From Deltaproteobacteria bacterium (GTDB taxonomy: Bacteria > Desulfobacterota > Desulfuromonadia > Desulfuromonadales > JAAYDE01): a stretch of 33,070 nucleotides of DNA. Below, one piece after another: positions 1 to 7,590 of this stretch. Position numbers and translations under genes: made by a program. Under the pieces are notes generated by a model that saw nothing but the letters and a program-made list of their open reading frames with translations, was not told the origin of the DNA and did no database searches. The stretch lies in assembly GCA_016934985.1 (NCBI GenBank), contig JAFGRU010000051.1, forward strand, positions 1 through 33,070, read 5' to 3'. The number at the start of each line of letters is the position of its first letter. Position 1 is the stretch's first letter.

Positions 1-355
<355 letters not shown>

Positions 356-429
356 GTATTCTGAAGACTTTAATCTTTAATCAAAAAAATCGACTTGGAT
401 CCCACAAACGTTCTGCTGCTTGCTATTTA

Positions 430-443
430 GTTTTCAAAGATCA
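430..443 (-). promoter_or_regulatory. rRNA leader boxA-like antitermination element
   Basis: The minus strand reads TGATCTTTGAAAAC here, between promoter P2 and the 16S start. Similar strings are common in rRNA leaders and resemble boxA sites bound by NusB-S10. The assignment rests on position and sequence resemblance only. Confidence 0.5.
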
Positions 444-465
444 AATTTTTCGAGAACAGTTGCTA

Positions 466-494
466 ACTATATTCCAGAGAAAAAACTTTGTCAA
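466..494 (-). promoter_or_regulatory. rRNA operon promoter P2 (sigma-70 type)
   Basis: On the minus strand there is a perfect -35 TTGACA (489-494), a 17-base spacer and a -10 TATAGT (466-471). Transcription would start near 459, giving a leader of about 100 bases to the mature 16S end. This is one of the two best promoter matches in the window and is correctly placed for an rRNA operon. Confidence 0.85.
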
Positions 495-530
495 TCTTTT
501 TTTTCTCGTCCGTGCGTCAAAGCGAGGCAT

Positions 531-559
531 GTTTTACTTAATATCGCGAAAGTTGTCAA
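531..559 (-). promoter_or_regulatory. rRNA operon promoter P1 with A-tract upstream region
   Basis: The minus strand has -35 TTGACA (554-559), a 17-base spacer and -10 TAAAAC (531-536), about 65 bases upstream of P2. Just upstream (571-592) are two long A-tracts that could act as an UP element. A 9-bp inverted repeat (580-588 with 612-620) frames a loop in the same area. Tandem P1/P2 promoters are usual for rRNA operons. Confidence 0.75.
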
Positions 560-655
560 GGTCAATTTTAAACTTTTTTCCTGTTTTTTTTTCGGTCAGC
601 GGGGAACGTTGAAAAACAGGTTCCTAACATCTCATTTAATAACAATTTTCCACTT

Positions 656-1876
656 TCAAGGAGCAAAAATTATTTTTGCAAATTTGCGCTTCCCGACTTG
701 AAGAATGATATCACCTTCCGGCTGGACTTCAAGATTATCATCCTCGATTTTTGTCCCAGCGAGCTTGACGCCTCCCTGTTTCACCATACGGCGGCCCTCA
801 CCATTGGACTTGACCAGTCCGGCATCGGTCAGAAGACGACAGATCCATATGGGAGACAAACTCGAAATGCGAACCTCGGGAATATCATCGGGGACTTCCT
901 TGCGCTTAAATTGCACAACGAACTCCGCCTCCGCTTTTTCCGCCTCTCCAGCATCGTGATAGCGGGCGACCAGTTCACGAGCCAAGCGCTTTTTACTCTC
1001 CATGGGGTGGTGTCCACCAGCCCCCCCCTCGACTCCCGTCTTGACCTTCTCCAACTCCGCCAGATCAATATCGGACAATAATTCATAATAACGAATCATC
1101 AACTCGTCGGATATGCTCATGGCCTTACCGTATATTTCCTTAGCAGGCTCGGTGATGCCGATATAGTTATTTAGAGACTTGCTCATCTTGTTGACTCCGT
1201 CGAGACCTTCCAGAAGCGGCATCATAAGAACACTCTGGGGCCTCTGGCCATAGTGCTTCTGCAGCTCGCGGCCGACCAGCAGGTTGAATTTCTGGTCGGT
1301 GCCGCCCAGTTCCACATCCGCTTCAAGAGCCACGGAGTCGTATCCCTGCACCAGGGGATAAAGAAATTCATGGATGGAGATGGGCTGCTGGCTGGTGAAG
1401 CGCTTATGGAAGTCCTCGCGTTCCAGCATGCGGGCCACGGTATGCTGAGCCGCCAACCCGATCAAATCGGAAGCGCTCATTTTGCCCATCCACTCGCTGT
1501 TGAATACTACCCTGGTGCGAGCGGGGTCTAGAATCTTGAAAATCTGCTTTTCATAGGTTTTGGCATTGTTCAGAATCTGCTCCCGGGTCAACGGCTTGCG
1601 GGTCTCGTTTTTCCCCGTCGGGTCGCCGATCATAGCGGTAAAGTCACCGATGAGAAAACACACCTCATGGCCCAGATCCTGAAACTGCTTCATCTTCTGG
1701 ATCAGCACTGTATGCCCCAGATGGAGGTCGGGCGCGGTCGGGTCAAAACCGGTTTTGATTCTCAACGGCTTGCCGGTTTCCAGAGATTTCTTTAGTTTTT
1801 CCTCCAGCTCCTCTTCCACCAGAATTTCCACAGCGCCCCGGTGTATGACCGCCATCTGCTCATCAACGGATTTCAT
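656..1876 (-). CDS. tyrS: Tyrosine--tRNA ligase
   Basis: This cytoplasmic class I aminoacyl-tRNA synthetase charges tRNA-Tyr with tyrosine. The 406-residue product has the HIGH-type motif HLGH at about 52-55, the KMSKS motif at about 230-234 preceded by GVN, the tyrosine-pocket stretch [10 protein letters not shown] at about 191-200, and a C-terminal S4-like RNA-binding segment (about 340-400). Its length fits the roughly 400-residue TyrZ-like branch rather than the E. coli form. The ATG start has a GAGGAAAG ribosome site a few bases upstream. It lies 43 bases after the YmdB-like gene in the same direction and is probably the last gene of that operon. The next gene downstream is the 16S rRNA, about 300 bases away. 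No T-box leader fits in the 43-base gap. Confidence 0.96.
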   Translation of the reverse strand: MKSVDEQMAVIHRGAVEILVEEELEEKLKKSLETGKPLRIKTGFDPTAPDLHLGHTVLIQKMKQFQDLGHEVCFLIGDFTAMIGDPTGKNETRKPLTREQILNNAKTYEKQIFKILDPARTRVVFNSEWMGKMSASDLIGLAAQHTVARMLEREDFHKRFTSQQPISIHEFLYPLVQGYDSVALEADVELGGTDQKFNLLVGRELQKHYGQRPQSVLMMPLLEGLDGVNKMSKSLNNYIGITEPAKEIYGKAMSISDELMIRYYELLSDIDLAELEKVKTGVEGGAGGHHPMESKKRLARELVARYHDAGEAEKAEAEFVVQFKRKEVPDDIPEVRISSLSPIWICRLLTDAGLVKSNGEGRRMVKQGGVKLAGTKIEDDNLEVQPEGDIILQVGKRKFAKIIFAP

Positions 1877-1919
1877 CTTTCCTCACTGTCATTCAGTCAT
1901 CAATCAACTTAATTTTTAA

Positions 1920-2708
1920 TTATTCAGCTTCGATTTTTTCAAACACCCGCTCAATATGACGCGTCTCGCCGCTGTCGGCGTCTATCTCTGCAATTACCCC
2001 ATTGAGAACCAGGCTGCCCTTCGCCACCTCCAGACGCAAAGGCCGCTGAGTCAGAAAGCGCTCAATGGCCTCCTCGGGACGAAAGCCGATGACACTATCG
2101 AAGCCGCCGGTCATGCCAAGGTCGGTAATGTACCCGGTACCGCCGGCAAGAATTCGCTCGTCCGCCGTCTGCACATGGGTATGGGTCCCGGCCACAAGAG
2201 AAACCCGGCCCGCCAGATAATAACCCAATGCCATTTTTTCGCTGGTCGTCTCAGCATGGAAATCTACAAGAACCACCGGCGTTTTTCTCTTTAAATCTTC
2301 AACCAGCTTGTCTGCCTTGGCAAAGGGACAGTCGAGGTTGTGCATGAAAGTCCTGCCTTCCAGATTGACAACCCCGAGCTTAAAACCATTGGTAGATATA
2401 TAGATACCCGACCCCCTGCCAGCAGCCCCCGCCGGATAATTGGCAGGCCGCAGCAAGCGGGGCTCTTCATCCAGGAAACCAGTGATTTCCTTTTTGCTCC
2501 AGATATGGTTGCCGGTTGTAATAACATCGACACCGAGACCGAGAATCTCTCGGGCTATCTCGACGGTCAGGCCCAGACCTGCAGCAGCATTTTCACCGTT
2601 GACAACAACAAAATCAAGATCGACACGCCTTTTCAGCCTGGCCAGTCCCCGGCGCAATGCAGTCCGCCCCGGACGGCCGATGATATCGCCGACCAAAAGT
2701 ACATTCAT
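1920..2708 (-). CDS. YmdB-type metallophosphoesterase (TIGR00282 family)
   Basis: The 262-residue protein starts MNVLLVGDIIGRPGR and carries the metal-ligand motifs of the calcineurin-like YmdB family: GDIIG near the N-terminus, VNGENA (about 37-42), TGNHIW (about 65-70), DFHAE (about 150-154) and GTHTHVQT (about 174-181). Bacillus YmdB hydrolyses 2',3'-cyclic nucleotides and affects biofilm and motility gene expression; the same activity here is inference. It follows rny by 12 bases, an arrangement also found in Firmicutes and other deltaproteobacteria, which suggests a shared role in RNA metabolism. The ribosome site before the ATG is weak, so translation may be coupled to rny. Confidence 0.9.
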   Translation of the reverse strand: MNVLLVGDIIGRPGRTALRRGLARLKRRVDLDFVVVNGENAAAGLGLTVEIAREILGLGVDVITTGNHIWSKKEITGFLDEEPRLLRPANYPAGAAGRGSGIYISTNGFKLGVVNLEGRTFMHNLDCPFAKADKLVEDLKRKTPVVLVDFHAETTSEKMALGYYLAGRVSLVAGTHTHVQTADERILAGGTGYITDLGMTGGFDSVIGFRPEEAIERFLTQRPLRLEVAKGSLVLNGVIAEIDADSGETRHIERVFEKIEAE

Positions 2709-2720
2709 ATATAATCTTTC

Positions 2721-4283
2721 TCAGCGAGCGTATTCTACAGAGCGCGTTTCACGGATGACGTTAACCTTGATCTGTCCCGGATAAGTCATTTCCTTCTCTA
2801 TCTTACGGGCCATTTCCCGGGCCACCACAGAGGCCTGGGCATCTGAAACATCTTCACTGGCAACCATTACACGAATTTCCCGCCCTGCCTGAATGGCGTA
2901 ACAACTGGTGACTTCCCGGAAAGAGGTGCCAATACGTTCCAGATCCTCGAGGCGTTTCACATAGGTTTCCAGCATTTCCCGCCGGGCTCCGGGGCGCGCG
3001 CCCGAAAGAGCGTCCGCAGCCTGTACCAGCACCGCCAGAACCGTCTGGGGCGGCTCGTCCTCATGATGAGCAGCCACGGCGTGAATAATCTGAGGATCTT
3101 CCCCGTACTTTTTCAGCAGATCGCCGCCGATGACGGCATGGGAGCCTTCCACCTCATGGTCCACAGCCTTGCCAATATCGTGGACCAGGCCCGCCCACTT
3201 GGCCTGTTTGGTATTTATGCCCAATTCGGCAGCCATAACTCCGCAGAGAAAAGCCACCTCAAGAGAGTGCTGAAGCATGTTCTGACCATAGGATGTCCGA
3301 TATTTCAGCCGGCCGATAAGCTTGACGATTTCCGGGTGGGTACCGTGAACCCCAACATCGAATACGGCCCGTTCCCCGGCTTCGCGAATGGTGTTTTCCA
3401 CCTCTTCGGCCGACTTGTTGACCATCTCTTCAATGCGGGCGGGATGAATCCTGCCGTCGTTGATCAAACGTTCGAGAGCGAGCCTTGCCACCTCCCGACG
3501 GACCGGGTTGAAACCCGAAAGGATCACCGCCTCAGGCGTATCGTCAATAATCAGATCAATGCCGGTAGCCGCTTCGATTGCACGGATATTCCTTCCTTCC
3601 CGTCCGATAATGCGCCCTTTCATCTCATCGGATGGAAGCGGTACCACGCTCACGGTTCTCTCCGCGACATAGTCACCCGCATACCTCTGGATGGCCAGGG
3701 CCATGATTTTCTTGGCTTTCTTGTCGGCCGTTTCTTTGGCTTCATCTTCGATTTGTTTGATGTGTTTAGCGCAATCGTGACGCGCAGCACTTTCCATCTC
3801 TTCCATAAGACGACTTTTAGCCTCTTCCGAACTGATCCCGGAAAGACTTTCCAGTTGTTCTCGCTGTTTCAGCAGAAGGCTGTCGATCTCTTTCTCTTTT
3901 TTGGCGTGCTGGGTCAACCTGTCGTTGAGGCTTTGCTCTTTTCTGGCAAGCTCCTCTTCCTTAGTGTCCAGATGCCCCAGTTTGCGCTCAAGGTTCTCCT
4001 CCTTCTGAAGAAGGCGCTTTTCAGAAGCCTGCAGTTCCCGGCGCTCCTCGCGGATCTCGTTTTCCCACTCGATCTTCGCCTGTAAAACCGTATCCTTGGC
4101 CTGGATCTGGGCTTCTTTACGGAGGGTATCCGCTTCTTTTTTTGCTGTTTCAATAATTTTATCGGCAGCCGCTTTGGCGTCAGCCATGCGCGACTGCATA
4201 AGTTTGTTGTGAAGGAAATAGCCTATGACACCACCTATGAGCAGGGCCAATGCGGCAAAAATAAGTTCCAGTTCTACTTTCAA
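2721..4283 (-). CDS. rny: Ribonuclease Y
   Basis: RNase Y is a membrane-anchored endoribonuclease that starts mRNA decay. The 520-residue product shows the full family layout: one N-terminal membrane segment (about 5-24), a long charged coiled coil (about 30-200), a KH RNA-binding domain with [10 protein letters not shown] (about 223-232) and an HD domain whose catalytic pair is HD at 368-369 in LVHDIGKA. The start is TTG, chosen because AGAGGAG lies just upstream and the protein begins at the usual family position. It follows the formyl-THF cyclo-ligase by 13 bases and precedes the YmdB-like gene by 12 bases, so all are probably one transcript. Nothing is missing from the active site. Confidence 0.97.
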   Translation of the reverse strand: MKVELELIFAALALLIGGVIGYFLHNKLMQSRMADAKAAADKIIETAKKEADTLRKEAQIQAKDTVLQAKIEWENEIREERRELQASEKRLLQKEENLERKLGHLDTKEEELARKEQSLNDRLTQHAKKEKEIDSLLLKQREQLESLSGISSEEAKSRLMEEMESAARHDCAKHIKQIEDEAKETADKKAKKIMALAIQRYAGDYVAERTVSVVPLPSDEMKGRIIGREGRNIRAIEAATGIDLIIDDTPEAVILSGFNPVRREVARLALERLINDGRIHPARIEEMVNKSAEEVENTIREAGERAVFDVGVHGTHPEIVKLIGRLKYRTSYGQNMLQHSLEVAFLCGVMAAELGINTKQAKWAGLVHDIGKAVDHEVEGSHAVIGGDLLKKYGEDPQIIHAVAAHHEDEPPQTVLAVLVQAADALSGARPGARREMLETYVKRLEDLERIGTSFREVTSCYAIQAGREIRVMVASEDVSDAQASVVAREMARKIEKEMTYPGQIKVNVIRETRSVEYAR

Positions 4284-4296
4284 AGCTTACTCCTCT

Positions 4297-4866
4297 CTAA
4301 AAGGTACGCTTTTTCATCCAAAGCATGCGTCGCTCGGTCACCAAAGCATCCATGAGGACATCGTGATTTTCTTTGGGAAGAAAAGTGACAAGTTGAATTT
4401 CGTAACAAAGCCCCACCAGGAACGGTTTAAGCTTCTTTTCATCCAGGCCCCTATCAAAAAAGCCTTTGCCATAACCCAGACGCCCTCCCTGGGCATCGAA
4501 AACAACCCCCGGAACGACCAGCACGTCCAGCTCGTTGAGGGGTGTAACCTGCTCTCCCACAGGCTCTTGGATTCCGAAAGCGCCTTTTCGCAAATCCTCC
4601 TGTCCACGCACTTCGATAAAATCCAAATGATGCTCACGAACCCGTGGGAAAACCACCTTTTTCCCTGCGCTCAAGGCTGCGGAAAAAATCTCGTCGGTCA
4701 AAACCTCGCTGTTGACCGGGCTGTAAAGCCCCAGGCTGCGGGCCTCCCGAAACAGCTCGGTAGCCACAAAGCGGGTCTGAATAGCCCTGCTTTTGGCCAA
4801 CTGCTGTTCGAGGGGCAGGGCATGACGTCTGCTCAGTAATTTCCGACGAAGGCTATTTTTGGGCAT
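4297..4866 (-). CDS. 5-formyltetrahydrofolate cyclo-ligase
   Basis: This enzyme converts 5-formyl-THF to 5,10-methenyl-THF using ATP, returning stored folate to one-carbon metabolism. The family signature GGRLGYGKGFFDR (about 126-138) contains the glycine-rich loop and FFDR equivalent of the usual GYYDR. The N-terminal KNSLRRKLLSRR stretch matches the usual family start, so the ATG at 4866 is preferred over an upstream TTG at 4962; neither has a clear ribosome site. The gene lies downstream of zapA and 6S RNA, the same order as zapA-ssrS-ygfA in E. coli, which supports both this call and the 6S call. About 340 non-coding bases separate it from the 6S end. Confidence 0.92.
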   Translation of the reverse strand: MPKNSLRRKLLSRRHALPLEQQLAKSRAIQTRFVATELFREARSLGLYSPVNSEVLTDEIFSAALSAGKKVVFPRVREHHLDFIEVRGQEDLRKGAFGIQEPVGEQVTPLNELDVLVVPGVVFDAQGGRLGYGKGFFDRGLDEKKLKPFLVGLCYEIQLVTFLPKENHDVLMDALVTERRMLWMKKRTF

Positions 4867-5209
4867 GAAATCAGAGACGGAACCGGCCGAACGGCCAAAT
4901 CTACTGAAGAAATTCAGGTAAGAGAAAGTAAGGAATGGAACTATTCCCGTGTCGGGAAGCAACGCTCGGGCCTAGGAAGCCTGAAATGAAGCCGTCCATA
5001 TGATCTTTTCAGAACGAATGCTGTCCCCCGGAAAAACGGTTGGCAAGCTGGCCTGGAAAGTTCAATTGCGAACCGGCGCAACTCCCGACACATATATCTT
5101 AATTTTTAAACCGCAGAACCAGCCAAACCGAAAATCTCAGCGGCTGATACGTTTCCATTTCCAATCTATTACTTAACTAAATCCCTTGTCAGAGATTTTA
5201 TTCTTTTGC
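4867..5209 (-). other. Non-coding gap between 6S RNA and the formyl-THF cyclo-ligase gene
   Basis: No convincing gene lies here. A minus-strand reading frame joined to the cyclo-ligase runs through 4962 but starts with TTG and adds residues unlike the family. I saw no clean terminator and no riboswitch class that I can name. It could hold a 6S processing region, a long leader for the cyclo-ligase, or a second promoter. Confidence 0.4.
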
Positions 5210-5395
5210 CTCCGGCAGGCATTTGATTCATGCGCACCGTCGGCAAAGGCCGGATCGGAATCCGCCACTTCAAACTTTCCAGATTAAAAGGTCGGCTTCT
5301 CGCAGGACCGTGGCAACCGGCACCCGAACATCATAGCAGCCATCTTACAGAACGGGTTTAGAAGCGTTTCCCCATTCAATCATGCCGTCCCGCCC
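5210..5395 (-). ncRNA. ssrS: 6S RNA
   Basis: 6S RNA binds the sigma-70 RNA polymerase holoenzyme and damps transcription in stationary phase. On the minus strand the hallmark CGGTCCTGCGAGAAGCC occurs at about 5297-5313, close to CGGTCCGTCCGAGAAGCC of E. coli. The ends pair: GGCATGATTGA (5376-5386) can form a closing helix with TCAAATGCC (5218-5226), giving a rod of about 185 bases, the normal size. It starts right after the zapA stop and precedes the formyl-THF cyclo-ligase gene, the conserved zapA-ssrS-fau order. Exact ends are estimated from the pairing. Confidence 0.85.
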
Positions 5396-5401
5396 CGCGG
5401 G

Positions 5402-5668
5402 CTAGGCGACTTGCTCAAGACGCTCCAACAACTTCTTGAGTTTTTCTCCACACTTTCGATTCGCTTCCTGCTCCTGGAGATATTCTCCAGCGACATTCAG
5501 AAAAGCCAGCACGATCGCCTGATGGGAATCCACCGTCCTGCTGCCAGAAGACACTTCGCTGATTTTACCATTGACAAACGCTGCCGCTTTCTCAACGGCT
5601 TCCGGCTCGACGGTACTGCGAATGGCGTATTGCTGACCCAGAATGTTTACATGGACGACACTCTTCAA
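5402..5668 (-). CDS. zapA: Cell division protein ZapA
   Basis: ZapA binds and bundles FtsZ at the division ring. The 88-residue product has the typical N-terminal beta strands (VHVNILGQQYAI), the conserved helix with AIVLAFLNVAGEYL, and a charged C-terminal coiled coil, and has the usual family length. The start is TTG at 5668, chosen because AGGAG lies 5 bases upstream. It follows zapB by 8 bases and is followed at once by 6S RNA. Confidence 0.9.
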   Translation of the reverse strand: MKSVVHVNILGQQYAIRSTVEPEAVEKAAAFVNGKISEVSSGSRTVDSHQAIVLAFLNVAGEYLQEQEANRKCGEKLKKLLERLEQVA

Positions 5669-5676
5669 TATGTCTC

Positions 5677-5859
5677 CTAATCCAGAAATTCAAACTTGGC
5701 TAAGATCCTGTCCAGTTCCGTTGTAACTCTCTCCCTTTCTTGGGTTAAAGCGTTTCTTTCCTCTAAAAGCAACCGGCATTTCTCTTCAAGCTGCCGATTT
5801 TTCTCAAGAACCTGATCAATTTTATTTTCGAGTTTCTCAAAAACCGTGTCGTCCATCAT
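5677..5859 (-). CDS. zapB: ZapB-like cell division coiled-coil protein
   Basis: The product is about 60 residues, almost entirely one coiled coil with heptad-like leucines (VFEKLENKIDQVLEKNRQLE and onward), ending in AKFEFLD. ZapB proteins are short coiled coils that join ZapA at the Z-ring. The adjacency to zapA supports the name, since the sequence alone would only say coiled coil. Two ATG codons (5859 and 5856) and a TTG (5862) are possible starts; GAGG upstream fits either ATG. It is the first gene after the promoter at 5880-5908. Confidence 0.75.
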   Translation of the reverse strand: MMDDTVFEKLENKIDQVLEKNRQLEEKCRLLLEERNALTQERERVTTELDRILAKFEFLD

Positions 5860-5879
5860 CAAAACCTCAAAGTTCCTAA

Positions 5880-5908
5880 ATTTTAGGAAGCAAAGCGTGT
5901 AAAGTCAA
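5880..5908 (-). promoter_or_regulatory. Sigma-70 promoter for the zapB-zapA-6S transcription unit
   Basis: The minus strand reads -35 TTGACT (5903-5908), a 17-base spacer and -10 TAAAAT (5880-5885), just past the ftsY stop. The -10 sits inside a small inverted repeat, TTCCTA (5873-5878) with TAGGAA (5884-5889). A transcript from here would begin close to the zapB ribosome site, giving a very short leader. Confidence 0.7.
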
Positions 5909-5914
5909 CATTTT

Positions 5915-7222
5915 TCAAGCAATTTCGAACAATGCTTCAACAAAAATCTCAGGATCGAATGGGCGCAGGTCCTCGACTTTCTCTCCGATGCCCACGAATC
6001 GAACCGGCAGATTGAGTTCATTACCGATGGCGACGATCATCCCGCCCCGCGCAGTGCCGTCCAGCTTGGTCAGAGCCAAACCGGAAACCTCCACAGCCTC
6101 CTGGAACAGGCGAGCCTGAATGAGGGAATTCTGCCCCAAAGTCGCATCCAAAACCAGGAGTGTTTCATGGGGTGCTCCGGGAAGCTCGCGATCCACAACG
6201 CGGCGGATCTTTTTGACCTCCTCCATCAGGTTGACTTTGGTGTGCAAACGGCCGGCGGTATCGAGAATTACCACATCCGCCTGGCGGGCAATGGCCGCTT
6301 TTATGGTATCGAAAGCCACGCCCGCCGGGTCGGCCCCCTCACCATGGCTGATAATATCGGCACCGGCCCTTTCAGCCCAAACACCCAATTGCTCAACGGC
6401 CGCTGCCCGAAAGGTATCACAAGCACCGAGAATGACCTTTTTCTTTTCCTGGTGAACAAGGCTGTGGGCCAGTTTTCCAATGGTCGTGGTCTTGCCCACG
6501 CCGTTAACTCCGATAACCATGAGGACAAAGGGGCTGCAAGCCGCAAAGTCTAATTTCTCCGCGCTGATATTGAGCCGCTCTTTGATCTCCTCCCTTAAGG
6601 CCGCACGCAAACCGGCAGAATCAGTCAGTTTTCCTTCCCGCTGCCTTTTTTCCAGGGACTCCCGCAGCTCCAGGGTGGTCTTCATGCCGACATCGGCAGT
6701 AATCAGGACCTCTTCGAGATCTTCCCACAAACGATCATCGAGGCCTCTGCCGCCGCGGACAAGCTCATCCAACCGCCCGACAAATGCGGCCTGCGTCTTG
6801 GCCAGCCCGGCCCGCATCCGCCCCATAATGCTGACGGGCTCGGCCGGTGGAACTTCAACCTCAGTTTCAGGCACTGCAACGGAGGGTTCCAGGCCCTGCG
6901 AAAGGACCTCGGCTTCCGCCTCAGAAGGGCCACCAACGTCCTCCCCTGCCGCTTCACCGGGCTCTTCCTCAACAGACGGCGTAATCTCCTCCGGGGGAGG
7001 CGCTTTTTTACCTGTTTTTTTCAGGACCAGAAGCAGAAGCCCGAAAACAAAAAACAGGACCACCACCGGCACGATGATAGTCAGGGTTTTGAGCACCTCC
7101 GGCCTTTGCGCTTCGGGAACACCAAGGGTGACGATAAGGTCGGAGAGAAGATCCTGGTAACGACTGAACCAATCAATTAAAAGATCAGAGATAAGCTTTT
7201 TGCCGGTATTTTCTCCATCCAT
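5915..7222 (-). CDS. ftsY: Signal recognition particle receptor FtsY
   Basis: FtsY is the SRP-receptor GTPase that docks ribosomes carrying membrane proteins. The 435-residue product has an N-terminal hydrophobic segment (about 46-68), an acidic glutamate-rich linker (about 75-130), and the NG domain: the GTPase P-loop GVNGVGKTT (about 238-246), DTFRAAAVEQL, DTAGRLH and the guanine-specificity TKLDG near the C-terminus. A real N-terminal membrane segment, as here, resembles FtsY of some deltaproteobacteria and actinobacteria more than E. coli FtsY. The ATG at 7222 overlaps the TGA of the upstream gene (TGATG) and has AAGGA 9 bases before it, so translation is probably coupled. Confidence 0.96.
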   Translation of the reverse strand: MDGENTGKKLISDLLIDWFSRYQDLLSDLIVTLGVPEAQRPEVLKTLTIIVPVVVLFFVFGLLLLVLKKTGKKAPPPEEITPSVEEEPGEAAGEDVGGPSEAEAEVLSQGLEPSVAVPETEVEVPPAEPVSIMGRMRAGLAKTQAAFVGRLDELVRGGRGLDDRLWEDLEEVLITADVGMKTTLELRESLEKRQREGKLTDSAGLRAALREEIKERLNISAEKLDFAACSPFVLMVIGVNGVGKTTTIGKLAHSLVHQEKKKVILGACDTFRAAAVEQLGVWAERAGADIISHGEGADPAGVAFDTIKAAIARQADVVILDTAGRLHTKVNLMEEVKKIRRVVDRELPGAPHETLLVLDATLGQNSLIQARLFQEAVEVSGLALTKLDGTARGGMIVAIGNELNLPVRFVGIGEKVEDLRPFDPEIFVEALFEIA

Positions 7223-7584
7223 CAATACATTTCCTTTTTCAGGGCCGGTATCGCATTTCTGGCGGCGCGCAAAAATTTACCCAGTTCGACATCACTTTTT
7301 TCAAACATGCACACCAGAGTGTAATCCCTGTCTACAGGGATCATATAGGTCAGCCAGTTATCCGTCACAATCTGGATTTCTTCGAGATCACCAGTCACCA
7401 GCCGGCGCAGACCGTCGCCGAGGTTTTTCGCCACAATCCCCTGATGGGCGCCGGCGGCACGCAAACGGTAAGGGCTGAAGGTCCCCGTCATGTCCACGGA
7501 CTCACCCATGGAATCGATAAGAATAGCCCCACATTTCCCCGGATATTCCCAGGTTATCTTTCCCAGTATTTTTTTGAAAGGCAT
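7222..7584 (-). CDS. Roadblock/LC7-like small protein
   Basis: The 120-residue product has no signal peptide or membrane segment. Its pattern, a strand with GAILIDSMGE, then a helix with AAGAHQGIVAKNL, strands around EIQIVTDNWLTYMIPVDRDYTLVCMF and a C-terminal helix, resembles the roadblock/LC7 fold. In bacteria such proteins are usually dimeric partners of small Ras-like GTPases such as MglA. It begins 6 bases after the smc stop and its stop overlaps the ftsY start, so the three genes are co-transcribed and probably translationally coupled. No MglA-like GTPase is in the window; the nearest GTPase is FtsY itself. The fold call is by eye and needs a profile search. Confidence 0.6.
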   Translation of the reverse strand: MPFKKILGKITWEYPGKCGAILIDSMGESVDMTGTFSPYRLRAAGAHQGIVAKNLGDGLRRLVTGDLEEIQIVTDNWLTYMIPVDRDYTLVCMFEKSDVELGKFLRAARNAIPALKKEMY

Positions 7585-7590
7585 GAGCGG

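Noticed and set aside
3063-4085. A 340-codon plus-strand frame inside rny
   Set aside because: Antisense to the KH and coiled-coil coding region of a complete RNase Y; no domain seen.
4867-4962. Upstream TTG start for the formyl-THF cyclo-ligase
   Set aside because: The added residues are unlike the family N-terminus.
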